Below are positions 12,801-20,459 of a stretch of 23,080 nucleotides of DNA, piece after piece. The DNA lies in the IMG/VR virus record IMGVR_UViG_3300027712_000156, positions 1 to 23,080 of that record; one strand, written 5' to 3'. Within the stretch, counting starts at the first letter, position 1. Every line of letters begins with the position of its first letter. The stretch comes from a virus. The notes under the pieces were generated by a model. That model was not told where the DNA came from. It did not search any database and worked only from the letters and a program-made list of their open reading frames with translations. The position numbers and the translations under genes are program-made.

Positions 12801-13796
12801 TTAAATTTTGTTTAAAATATTTTTTAATTCCTGCAATTTTAATTCGTCATTGCTTTTTGGTTGCTCATAATCAAACATTCCTTCAACGCTAAAACCTTTT
12901 ACTTTACCATCCTTTACTAACTGCCAAACATCATTATTTTCTACATAGAAACTACCAAACCATGTACCATCCGGTAAATCATTAAACGCCTCAATTGGTT
13001 TAATACCTCTATTGCTATCACTGATAAAACTTTCAAACATCGTTACTCCTTGCATCTGCAAATTTTCATCGTGCATTAAATTGACATTCTTTTGGTAGCC
13101 TTTCTTTGCAAACTTTATAGCTATTTGTTTAATAGTATCGGTAGTAAACTTTACATAATGTTCGCCTAATGATTGGTTATTTCTATAGATTAATTGCTGC
13201 GGTATCATTAAAGGACCAGTAATAATATGCTCATCTTCATTTTGGATAGCAAAAACCATTTGCTCAAACTTGCTACCAATGCTGCCTAATTCTTTAATCA
13301 CATCGGCATTATTATCATAGTGTTTAGATATTCCTAATTCTTTTATTTTTTCAACCTTTGCCTTATTGCTACCTGTTGCGTAAACTCTGCTTTCAGGAAT
13401 GCCTAAATCTTTTGCAGTTGATAACATCCCTGCTTTGTCCTGCCTTGCTGAAATTATATAAACAGTATTACCATCTGCAATTTGTTTTTTTGCTAATTCT
13501 TTACCTCGTGATGTGCTTAATGTATCGTCATAATCAAAAGAAACTTTATTACCTGCAAAATGCTGTTCCCACATTGAATTGCAAATAGCTACAGCTTGTT
13601 CGTTATCCTTACCTTCATTAATTACGTAACTAATACAGCGTGGCAAAAACGCATCTTTATGTTCGCCTTTTGTAGGTTCCATAAATGCTAAAAAATCACG
13701 TTTAATAGCTGGCGCATCTACTAACGCAACGAAAGAAACTTCAGCGTTATCGGCTTCCTTATCGTTAATAATTAAATCGTAAATTGGTAAGTTCAT
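12801..13796 (-). CDS. XkdF-like prohead protease with inserted HAD-like domain
   Basis: The 331-aa protein begins with the XkdF-type opening (LPIYDLIINDKEADNAEVSF, then VALVDAPAIKRDF) and ends with the XkdF-type protease core: H242 in NLMHDENL and S303 in VKGFSVEGMF, the probable catalytic His and Ser. Between them are two insertions. Residues 46-82 (FLPRCISYVI, AVAICNSMWEQHF) form a small Cys-containing motif seen in several phage head proteins. Residues 84-177 look like a HAD phosphatase domain: D88-Y-D90-D91-T92, S117 in YIISAR, lysines around 147-150, and D161 in KHYDNNAD. The protease should trim scaffold and capsid before packaging; the role of the HAD part is unknown. The start codon lies in the shared dyad element. 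Confidence 0.82.
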   Translation of the reverse strand: MNLPIYDLIINDKEADNAEVSFVALVDAPAIKRDFLAFMEPTKGEHKDAFLPRCISYVINEGKDNEQAVAICNSMWEQHFAGNKVSFDYDDTLSTSRGKELAKKQIADGNTVYIISARQDKAGMLSTAKDLGIPESRVYATGSNKAKVEKIKELGISKHYDNNADVIKELGSIGSKFEQMVFAIQNEDEHIITGPLMIPQQLIYRNNQSLGEHYVKFTTDTIKQIAIKFAKKGYQKNVNLMHDENLQMQGVTMFESFISDSNRGIKPIEAFNDLPDGTWFGSFYVENNDVWQLVKDGKVKGFSVEGMFDYEQPKSNDELKLQELKNILNKI

Positions 13797-13811
13797 AATA
13801 GTATTATATAA
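13795..13811 (-). repeat. start-codon dyad element, copy 2 (protease gene)
   Basis: Plus-strand sequence ATAATAGTATTATATAA, identical to the other two copies except for G at the centre of the dyad. It overlaps the ATG (13796-13794) of the prohead protease and occupies half of the 30-base gap after the tape measure gene. Confidence 0.75.
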
Positions 13812-13826
13812 AAAATTTAATCTTGT

Positions 13827-15875
13827 TTAATTTATTCGTGCTGCCCTGTTTAATCTTGCTATACGCTCCTGGTTATTAGTGACATCTGTTTCTAATACAA
13901 AGGCTCTGCTAGATGCCTGCCCTATGCTATTAATACTTTGTTGGTCTAGAGTAGTTGTTGTAGCTTGTGCTGTTAATGGTGCTACTGCTGCTGATACATT
14001 TGCTCCTGCCGGTAATGATGCACTTCCACTACTTTTGCCTGGTACTTTTGTAGCAAGTATATTTTTTACCGCTCCAAAACCTGTGGCTGCTGCTGCAATA
14101 ACTGCAGGGATAGCTGCTGGGAAACCTAATTTTACACCTGCTGCAATACCTTGATAAGTATTTATTAAAGCATTTGCAACACCAATAGCTTTGGCTGCTA
14201 CTGTATCTTGACCTAATAAATTTGCTACATCGCTTGCAGCTTGTTGATAAGATTTTATTAAAGCTAATTTTCCTGCATTTTCTTTTTCAGTAATACTCAA
14301 TTTAGCCTTACTTGCTTCATCTGTAATAGCTGTTAATTTATCTTGATGTTGTTGCTCTAATAATGCTAATTCTCCATCTGTTAATTCTTTATTTGCTTTT
14401 GCTAAATTAAAAGCGTTATTTTCTGCTGTTATTTTTGCTGCTGCTAGTGCATCAATTTTTAATGCAGCTTCTTCAGGATTATCAGTAGGTAATATTTTAT
14501 TAACCCTTTCAGCTTCTAATAATTTTGCATCGTTTAAAGCCTTTGTATTTGTTAATTCTTTTGCTGCTGCTTTTGCTGCATTTGCATCAATTAAAGCCTG
14601 TTGTTGAATAGCAGTATTTTCATTTATTAATTTTACTCTTGCATCGTATGTTTCCTTACTAATTAATTTTTGATTGAGTAAATCAGCTTCTTTATCTATT
14701 TCTTTTTGATTATTAACAGCAATTTCGTTTTGCTTTTTTGTAAAATCGTCTTTAATACGATTAAGCATTGTTTGCGTAATAAGGTCATCAGTTGCATTTT
14801 GTTGTGCTATTCTATTATTCTCAATTTCTCTTTCTTTTGCTGCTCTATCTTCTGCTGCTTTTTGTTTAGCATCATTATTTTTTTTATTTAATTTAACCGA
14901 TTGCTCTCCTGCTTTTTCTTCTTTTTTGTTTGCTGCCTCATCTGCTTTTGCTTTATCGGCTGCTACCTTTTCAAGCCTTTTTTGTTCTTCAATATCTAAA
15001 ACTTGTTTATCAGTTTTTAACTTTAAAAACTGTTTCATGTCTTCATCATTTAAGCCATTTTGTAGCTTAAATTTTGACCTTAAAGTTTCTAGTTCATTAT
15101 CTGCTTGCTTTTGTTTTAACTTATAAATTACAGCTTCTTGACCGCCTTGCGCTTGTAGTATTCTTATTTGATTGCCAATTGCTGCATTTGTTTTATCTGT
15201 TGCCTCTGCTAATTTCGTTTGAGCCTTTTCTGCTGCACTTGCAGAATTTGCCCATGCCATTATTTTATCAACTAAAAAACCAACTGCTACAACTAGAGCA
15301 CCTACACCAGTTGAAATAATTGCACCCCTTAAAACTTTAAATGAATTGCTAGTAGTTACAACTGCAATCCCAAATAATTTTTGCGCTGAAGTTGCTAATC
15401 CTGTTGCTATTGCAAATCCCTTTTGTACAATACTATTTTGTAACACTTGCGCATACAAAATTTTAAAACTATCAATAGCACCAAATACTCCGCTTATACC
15501 TTGCTGCAATGCCATTGCACTTTGCACTTTTAACAAGGCTTCTTCTACCTTTTTATTTTCCCCACCAAATAAACCCATTGCACCTTGCAAGGCACTAAAT
15601 CCACCTACAGCACCCTGTAATGCTCCGCCTAATGCTACAAACTTTTTATCAGGGTTGAATGTATCAGCTACTGCTTTTGCATCGCCAATAGCATCCTTTA
15701 ATTTAGCTACTTTTTTTGCTGCATCTGCTGCTTCTTTTGAAGTTTCGCCAAACTGCATAGACATATTAACAAGTTCCTGCGTTGCCTCTCTTAAAACTTG
15801 TTTATATGATTTTACCGATTGTTCAGCATTACCGCTGTCGGTTGTTAGTTTAAATGCTATTTCTTGGGTTGCCAT
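13827..15875 (-). CDS. tail tape measure protein
   Basis: The 682-aa protein is long, Ala/Lys/Gln-rich and mostly helical, with a hydrophobic segment near residues 185-205 (ISTGVGALVVAVGFLVDKIM) and an extended coiled-coil region (about 215-540). The C-terminal region has Gly/Ala-rich membrane-like stretches (GVKLGFPAAIPAVIAAAATG) and an ending RAFVLETDVTNNQERIARLN that recurs in Bacteroidota tape measure proteins. It sets tail length: at roughly 1.5 angstroms per residue, a tail near 100 nm. Its ATG overlaps the stop of the upstream 697-aa gene by one base. Unusually, it precedes the head genes, and the chaperone-like gene lies four genes upstream instead of next to it. Confidence 0.88.
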   Translation of the reverse strand: MATQEIAFKLTTDSGNAEQSVKSYKQVLREATQELVNMSMQFGETSKEAADAAKKVAKLKDAIGDAKAVADTFNPDKKFVALGGALQGAVGGFSALQGAMGLFGGENKKVEEALLKVQSAMALQQGISGVFGAIDSFKILYAQVLQNSIVQKGFAIATGLATSAQKLFGIAVVTTSNSFKVLRGAIISTGVGALVVAVGFLVDKIMAWANSASAAEKAQTKLAEATDKTNAAIGNQIRILQAQGGQEAVIYKLKQKQADNELETLRSKFKLQNGLNDEDMKQFLKLKTDKQVLDIEEQKRLEKVAADKAKADEAANKKEEKAGEQSVKLNKKNNDAKQKAAEDRAAKEREIENNRIAQQNATDDLITQTMLNRIKDDFTKKQNEIAVNNQKEIDKEADLLNQKLISKETYDARVKLINENTAIQQQALIDANAAKAAAKELTNTKALNDAKLLEAERVNKILPTDNPEEAALKIDALAAAKITAENNAFNLAKANKELTDGELALLEQQHQDKLTAITDEASKAKLSITEKENAGKLALIKSYQQAASDVANLLGQDTVAAKAIGVANALINTYQGIAAGVKLGFPAAIPAVIAAAATGFGAVKNILATKVPGKSSGSASLPAGANVSAAVAPLTAQATTTTLDQQSINSIGQASSRAFVLETDVTNNQERIARLNRAARIN

Positions 15876-17968
15876 TAATATATTTTATTTATTACTTTTA
15901 AAAATTCTGCTTTTGTTGTTTCGTTTGCATTTGGTGTATAGTCTATTAATTTAACTAACCGATATAAACCGCCATCAATAAAATAGTATTTTGAAAAATC
16001 TAGGTTAAACACATCTACATCGTTTAGTTTTACTTCGCAACTCAACAGCTTACTGTCTTTATCGGTTATCTCTGCCATGTAAGGACTATAATAAACATTA
16101 AATTGATTAACATTTAAACCACCTGCAAGTAAACTAAAATATAGTTCCTTTGGCACTCCGAATTGTATGTCATCACTTGGCGCATCTGGAGAATTTAAAT
16201 GTCCACAGTATGGGTAAACAGTAGATGAAGCCAATGTACTTGTATTAGATGTATTGCGTAAATTCCAACTACTAACCCCTGTTATTTTTTTGTATTGTAG
16301 TATCCTAATATTACTATCTACTCGTTCCTCTGTATAAGGGTTATTACCGCTGCGTTTAAATATTGTGCTATAGACTTTATCCTCGCCTAAATAGCCTACC
16401 AATGGAGTAGGACTAAATATTAATTCTAGCTTTGCTGTTTCTTTTGCAAATTCAAATGCGCTATCGTAGATTAATTCCCCATACCCCTGATTATATGCCT
16501 TTTGATATAAGTCATTATAATAGTCACTATCATTTTTAAATTTAAAAGAATAGTATCGGCTGTTTAATTCGCTCATTGGCTTAACCTTAATAGGTTTGCT
16601 TCTATCAATCTTTAATGTCCAATCTTCTACATTGTTTAAATAATAATCTACATAAGGTTTGATAACTAAATGTTTATCGTTAAACCTATCCTCATCAATA
16701 TACAGATTAAACAGCTTTATAATTGAAGTAAAGAAATCTTTTTGAAGCACATTTTTAGGCAGCATTTCATTCATTATTACCATCTCATTACCTAAATACT
16801 CAACAGTTTGTGGTATGGCTGATTGTATCTCAAAAAATCCATCATTGTATTTAATATATTGCCCTGCTGTTAATGTGATATTTGTTTCAACTCTTAAACT
16901 TACTGTATCATTTTTAGTCAAGGAAATTGAGTAGCCATCATCAATAGCCTGATCCCATATGTATGTTGTGCCACTAGTAATAGTTCTCGTATTTACTGCT
17001 GTTCCATTTTTATATAAATGAAATTTGATAAACTTACCGCTGCCATAGGTTACATTGATTGCAAAATTTAATGTCCAAAATAAATTAAAGGATATTGTTG
17101 GTTCGCCAACGTAAGTAAATAAACCATTATCAGTTGTAGTAAATAATGGATAAAGACTATCTAATAAATTTTGTGTAACTATTTGAATGCCTATTGTAGT
17201 GTTATCAATAACATTGTAAGCATTTGTAATACTACGTTGACCATTTACAAGGTTACTAGTTTTTAAGGTCATTTTTGCCCTGTTAAAAGGCACTATTAAA
17301 TTTTTAAACCTTGTAGTATTAAATAGGCTACATTCATAAGTATACCCTGCTGCTGCAAAGATTTTATCTATATATTCTTTTACAAATAAAGCCGGCTTAA
17401 AAGCATTTTGAGTAAAGCCATGTTTACCACCTAATACGTTGCCACTTGTTAACCCTACATTACCGTAGTCAATCAAAGGATAAACATAACCACTACCGCC
17501 TGCATTATCCCAACTGCTTACTATATTAGCACCCCACGCATGGTTATAAGCTGAAAAATCTAAGTCCTCTAGTTTAGATGCACCTAATTTTGAAACAAAA
17601 CCGCCCAACTCACCTAATACACTACATTCATATTCTACATTATCTCCATCAATTATAATTTCTAATAGCCTGAATGTGCCTTTAATTAAAGTCATATCGT
17701 CAATATCAATCCTACATTTGGCTGTTCTTGCTGCGTTAAAATTATAGCCAATGTTTGCGCCTGTATTGTTGGTATCGTTGCTATTATTAAAGTCAAAAAT
17801 ATTGCCTAATAAGTTGTTATTTTTAGCAGTTCCAGGAAGTATAATAGTCTTGGTAAATGGTGTAGCCTTACTGTCTATATTTCTAATATCATCAATAGCG
17901 TAGGTAATTTGATTACTCAATTGAGCATTAATATCCAGTAAATTATCTTCTATATAAATCTTTGTCAT
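15875..17968 (-). CDS. large tail/baseplate protein, 697 aa
   Basis: The protein opens MTKIYIEDNLLDINAQLSNQ and continues IDDIRNIDSKATPFTKTIIL with PGTAKNNNLLGNIF, a signature I recognise in large proteins beside tape measure genes of Bacteroidota phages. The N-terminal about 130 residues, ending in GELGGFVSKLGASKLEDLDF, look like a baseplate-hub beta domain; the rest is beta-rich with a region YYLNNVEDWTLKIDRSKPIK near residue 440. Role as distal tail hub or tail-associated protein is inferred from size and neighbours. It shares one base with the genes on both sides (TAATG type overlaps), so the 377-aa, 697-aa and tape measure genes form one coupled block. Confidence 0.65.
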   Translation of the reverse strand: MTKIYIEDNLLDINAQLSNQITYAIDDIRNIDSKATPFTKTIILPGTAKNNNLLGNIFDFNNSNDTNNTGANIGYNFNAARTAKCRIDIDDMTLIKGTFRLLEIIIDGDNVEYECSVLGELGGFVSKLGASKLEDLDFSAYNHAWGANIVSSWDNAGGSGYVYPLIDYGNVGLTSGNVLGGKHGFTQNAFKPALFVKEYIDKIFAAAGYTYECSLFNTTRFKNLIVPFNRAKMTLKTSNLVNGQRSITNAYNVIDNTTIGIQIVTQNLLDSLYPLFTTTDNGLFTYVGEPTISFNLFWTLNFAINVTYGSGKFIKFHLYKNGTAVNTRTITSGTTYIWDQAIDDGYSISLTKNDTVSLRVETNITLTAGQYIKYNDGFFEIQSAIPQTVEYLGNEMVIMNEMLPKNVLQKDFFTSIIKLFNLYIDEDRFNDKHLVIKPYVDYYLNNVEDWTLKIDRSKPIKVKPMSELNSRYYSFKFKNDSDYYNDLYQKAYNQGYGELIYDSAFEFAKETAKLELIFSPTPLVGYLGEDKVYSTIFKRSGNNPYTEERVDSNIRILQYKKITGVSSWNLRNTSNTSTLASSTVYPYCGHLNSPDAPSDDIQFGVPKELYFSLLAGGLNVNQFNVYYSPYMAEITDKDSKLLSCEVKLNDVDVFNLDFSKYYFIDGGLYRLVKLIDYTPNANETTKAEFLKVINKIY

Positions 17969-19101
17969 TATCGTAGTTGACTATTGCGCTGTGAATTAAA
18001 ACTAAATTCAATCTCTAAAGGCTTAAGCCTATCATTGACATACTTGTTAAATGTGTAGCTGCTGTTTGTAATTGTAACAGGGTAATAATAGCCATCAATC
18101 TCCATCAGTATTTGTGGCGACATAATCAAATCGGCTGCCCATTGCCATTCTGCATCGGTCAAAGCTGAAGCCGTTAGTTTATATTTAAAGGTGCTAGTAT
18201 TATAATAGTTAACATTGCCTTCGTAGTATTTATTGCCACTTAAATAGTTAACCGCTGTATTGGTAAACCTGTAGTCTGTTTGCTCAAAATCTTTGCGCTT
18301 TAAATCCATTGACAGCTTACTAACTAAATCAAATCTAAGGCTATCAAATACTCCCCAACCATTTAAAAAATGTACATTGATTGGAGTATATTTAGGATTG
18401 CAGGTATTTGTAACCTTAAATGTTTCTGTTCCATCAATATCAATAGTATAGTATTTTGCTGCTGTTGTACTTATTCCGAAGCCTTGTAAAATACCTTCGC
18501 TACCAATGTTTAATTGATAAAAGCCGGCTGTTTTGCTTACTGTTGCAGAAGCTACCAATGTATTGCTACCATCATAAGTTTTTACATTTATGTTTTTAGT
18601 AGCAGTCAAATAAAGTCCTATAAATAACTTTTCGCCATTATCAGTATTGGCATAATTAGGTCGATTAGTAAAACATTTATTTGCCCTATCTGCTATAGTT
18701 GTTAATCTACGTTTAAATAATGGTGCGTTAAAATTATAAGCTACTGTGTTACCGCTTGCCATGTTTGTAGTTGTTACCCCGCTCAATTCTTCACCGTAGC
18801 GCACTTGGTAAGTTAAACCAACCTCACCGCTTACATTTGGTTGGTCAACTATAAAATCACTAATAGGATCAAACCATTCGTAGGTCATTGAATTACGCAC
18901 AATATTTGCAGCGTTAAAATAACCTCTTGAAGTTGTAGGGTCAGCAAACTGCCTTACTCTTATTTTTTGCGTTCCATTTATCCAAACATCAAACACATAT
19001 TTAAATTCAATGTCTGCACTATTGGTGCTACTTACAACGTGCCATAATTCATCTTGTACTGTACTGCCACTTGCAGGAGTATTAACTATTGTTATTGCCA
19101 T
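17968..19101 (-). CDS. putative distal tail protein, 377 aa
   Basis: The 377-aa beta-rich protein starts MAITIVNTPASGSTVQDELW and contains KYVFDVWINGTQKIRVRQFA, DPTTSRGYFNAANIVRNSM and an ending PLEIEFSFNSQRNSQLR. I recognise this type as a companion of the 697-aa protein in Bacteroidota phages; a distal-tail (Dit-like) or baseplate role is likely but not shown by a motif. It starts 2 bases after the gp10-like gene and overlaps the next gene by one base. No signal peptide or cysteine-rich region. Confidence 0.55.
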   Translation of the reverse strand: MAITIVNTPASGSTVQDELWHVVSSTNSADIEFKYVFDVWINGTQKIRVRQFADPTTSRGYFNAANIVRNSMTYEWFDPISDFIVDQPNVSGEVGLTYQVRYGEELSGVTTTNMASGNTVAYNFNAPLFKRRLTTIADRANKCFTNRPNYANTDNGEKLFIGLYLTATKNINVKTYDGSNTLVASATVSKTAGFYQLNIGSEGILQGFGISTTAAKYYTIDIDGTETFKVTNTCNPKYTPINVHFLNGWGVFDSLRFDLVSKLSMDLKRKDFEQTDYRFTNTAVNYLSGNKYYEGNVNYYNTSTFKYKLTASALTDAEWQWAADLIMSPQILMEIDGYYYPVTITNSSYTFNKYVNDRLKPLEIEFSFNSQRNSQLR

Positions 19102-19103
19102 GA

Positions 19104-19736
19104 TTATTGTACAATGTTTATTTTAATTTTATTTCCAATCATTTCAGCTAAATCTGCCGGTAATTTTTCAAATGCTATCGCTATTGCCTCATCCAAATAA
19201 TGCGTTGCTTTAATACCATATTTTTTAATTAAGAAAATCAATTGTTCTGTTTGCAAATCAATTAAGGACATTTTCTTTTGCTCGTTTTTTTGAATGCCAC
19301 TTTTATTATTTTGTATAGTGCTAATCTTTGCCTTACCACTTTCAATGTACTTTTTTATGGATGCCCTGCCATCTGCACTCATACCATAATTTTTAAATTG
19401 ATAAGGACTATCAGGCGCATTTTTACTACTTGTTACACCATGTACCCCTTTATTTGGATAATCAAAATAGCTAGGCATTAATACATCCATTCCCAATTTA
19501 TCCGTATAAACTTTTAATTCTACTTTACTTGCTAGGTTACCAGATGCTGTAACATTTTTACGCTTCATTACATCTGCCAATATCTTTTGAAAGTCTAACC
19601 CATATTCATAAAATAACTTATTTACACCAGTATAGAAATTACTATCTATTAATTCTACATCATGTAAATTCTCATTAATGCCGTCTATACTTTTTAAGTT
19701 AGCTGCTTGCGCTGCTGCTATGCTTTTGTAAGCCAT
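19104..19736 (-). CDS. HK97 gp10-like head-tail connector, 210 aa
   Basis: The 210-aa protein carries NVTASGNLASKVELKVYTDK and MDVLMPSYFDYPNKGVHGVT, followed by SPYQFKNYGMSADGRASIKK. The pattern 'ASG-L-x-S/K-hydrophobic strand, then strand, then Y-x-x-x-x-x-KG-V-x-G' is that of HK97 gp10-type tail completion/connector proteins. The N-terminal 50 residues are helical. Its start at 19736 lies inside the -1 frame extension of the upstream gene, with a 38-base overlap if that extension is translated. The C-terminus (KYGIKATHYLDEAIAIAFEK) is helical. Confidence 0.6.
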   Translation of the reverse strand: MAYKSIAAAQAANLKSIDGINENLHDVELIDSNFYTGVNKLFYEYGLDFQKILADVMKRKNVTASGNLASKVELKVYTDKLGMDVLMPSYFDYPNKGVHGVTSSKNAPDSPYQFKNYGMSADGRASIKKYIESGKAKISTIQNNKSGIQKNEQKKMSLIDLQTEQLIFLIKKYGIKATHYLDEAIAIAFEKLPADLAEMIGNKIKINIVQ

Positions 19737-19980
19737 CGTTTTCTATTTTCATTTTTAAGTATAGCAAATCATTTAGAAAGTTTATTGCTGTTAAATTCCA
19801 AACCTCATTAACAGATATTCCCTCAAAGTCTGCGACCATTTTGGCATTGTAAACCCACCCAAAAGACTGTTGAAATTCACTAAGGCTTCCGTTACTGTCG
19901 CTCTCTCCATCCCTTTCTTTGTCGCTTCCTGAACTAAATAAGGCTGGATAACCTGCATTAAGATTTGATATTGTAGATAA
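19699..19980 (-). CDS. -1 frame extension of the tail assembly chaperone-like gene
   Basis: Starting at the T9 run the -1 frame is open for 93 codons to TAA at 19699-19701. It reads LSTISNLNAGYPALFSSGSD, then SLSEFQQSFGWVYNAKMVAD, then ISVNEVWNLTAINFLNDLLY and LKMKIEND. The tail pattern G-W, a D, E-V-x-x-L, F-L-x-x-L-x-Y-x-K-x-K-x-E matches the C-terminal domain of tail assembly chaperone-like proteins I know from Bacteroidota phages. Its codons end mostly in A or T like the other genes here, whereas the competing 0 frame over the same bases uses many G-ending codons. It has no start codon of its own at the right place, so it should be made as a fusion of 150 + 93 = 243 residues. Confidence 0.72.
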   Translation of the reverse strand, partial: LSTISNLNAGYPALFSSGSDKERDGESDSNGSLSEFQQSFGWVYNAKMVADFEGISVNEVWNLTAINFLNDLLYLKMKIENDGLQKHSSSASS

Positions 19981-20429
19981 AAAAAAACCGCTGCATGATA
20001 AGCAGCCTCAAAATCTACGTTCTCCATGTCCTTTGCAATATCTTGATGTTCTCGGTGGTAAACCTTACCTCTCCAATTTATTGGCTCTGCAATCGTTGCT
20101 AATAGCTTGTGGATGTCATTGATAATATCCTTTGCAAACGTGATGCCTTCAACGTACTTGGATGCTTTTTGTAGGTCATAATTCAATCGGTAAATTCTGC
20201 CATTTACAAACAGATACTTTGATGGCTTACCATTCATTAATTCCTTTCCAAATATCTCAAACGCTTTTACAATCTTGGCGCACTCTTTATTAAAGGCTTT
20301 CATTTTCATTGCCTCAACTTGTTCAGGTACTTTGCCAGTAAGTACTCCAACCATTTTAATTGACTTGTCAAAGTCAATATCTTCGCCTTTGCTAATAAAA
20401 TATAATTCCTGAAATTGTTTAACCTTCAT
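19791..20429 (-). CDS. tail assembly chaperone-like protein, 0-frame product (212 aa)
   Basis: The first 150 residues (MKVKQFQELYFISKGEDIDF to AAYHAAVFF) match the N-terminal domain of chaperone-like proteins of Bacteroidota phages: a start domain with a VGVLTGKVPEQVEAM helix, a strand YLFVNGRIYRLNYDL, a helix ITFAKDIINDIHKLLATI and the EDMENVDFEAAYHAAVFF helix. At codons 148-151 (GTT TTT TTT TAT) the sequence hits nine T. The 0 frame continues 62 codons to 19791, but this part has atypical codon use, so the biologically meaningful C-terminus is probably the -1 frame. Two products from one start would parallel the G/GT chaperones of siphophages, which help assemble the tail around the tape measure. 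The start codon overlaps dyad element copy 3; TerL lies 30 bases upstream. Confidence 0.7.
   Translation of the reverse strand: MKVKQFQELYFISKGEDIDFDKSIKMVGVLTGKVPEQVEAMKMKAFNKECAKIVKAFEIFGKELMNGKPSKYLFVNGRIYRLNYDLQKASKYVEGITFAKDIINDIHKLLATIAEPINWRGKVYHREHQDIAKDMENVDFEAAYHAAVFFYLQYQILMQVIQPYLVQEATKKGMERATVTEALVNFNSLLGGFTMPKWSQTLREYLLMRFGI
19979..19987 (-). other. T9 slippery run, probable frameshift site
   Basis: Nine consecutive T on the minus strand in the context GTT TTT TTT TAT. The heptamer T TTT TTT fits the X XXY YYZ rule for -1 ribosomal slippage, and a run of nine T is also long enough for polymerase slippage. It is exactly where the N-terminal domain in frame 0 meets the convincing -1 frame domain. 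A homopolymer sequencing error is the alternative. Confidence 0.7.
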
Positions 20430-20444
20430 AATACTATTATATAA
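20428..20444 (-). repeat. start-codon dyad element, copy 3 (chaperone-like gene)
   Basis: Plus-strand sequence ATAATACTATTATATAA, identical to copy 1 at 12780-12796, lying over the ATG (20429-20427) of the chaperone-like gene in the 30-base gap after the terminase gene. Confidence 0.75.
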
Positions 20445-20459
20445 ATTTTAAGTAATTGT

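Noticed and set aside
12291-12815. 174-aa plus-strand frame opposite the scaffold gene
   Set aside because: It mirrors the minus-strand scaffold gene; plus-strand frames of this kind appear opposite many genes here because of AT-rich codon composition. The same applies to the 202-aa plus frame at 15346-15954 opposite the tape measure.
19737-19790. Short separate ORF (MKIENDGLQK...) in the gap after the 0-frame chaperone stop
   Set aside because: This is the end of the -1 frame extension, which is open back to the T9 run, so it is better read as a frameshift product than as an independent gene.
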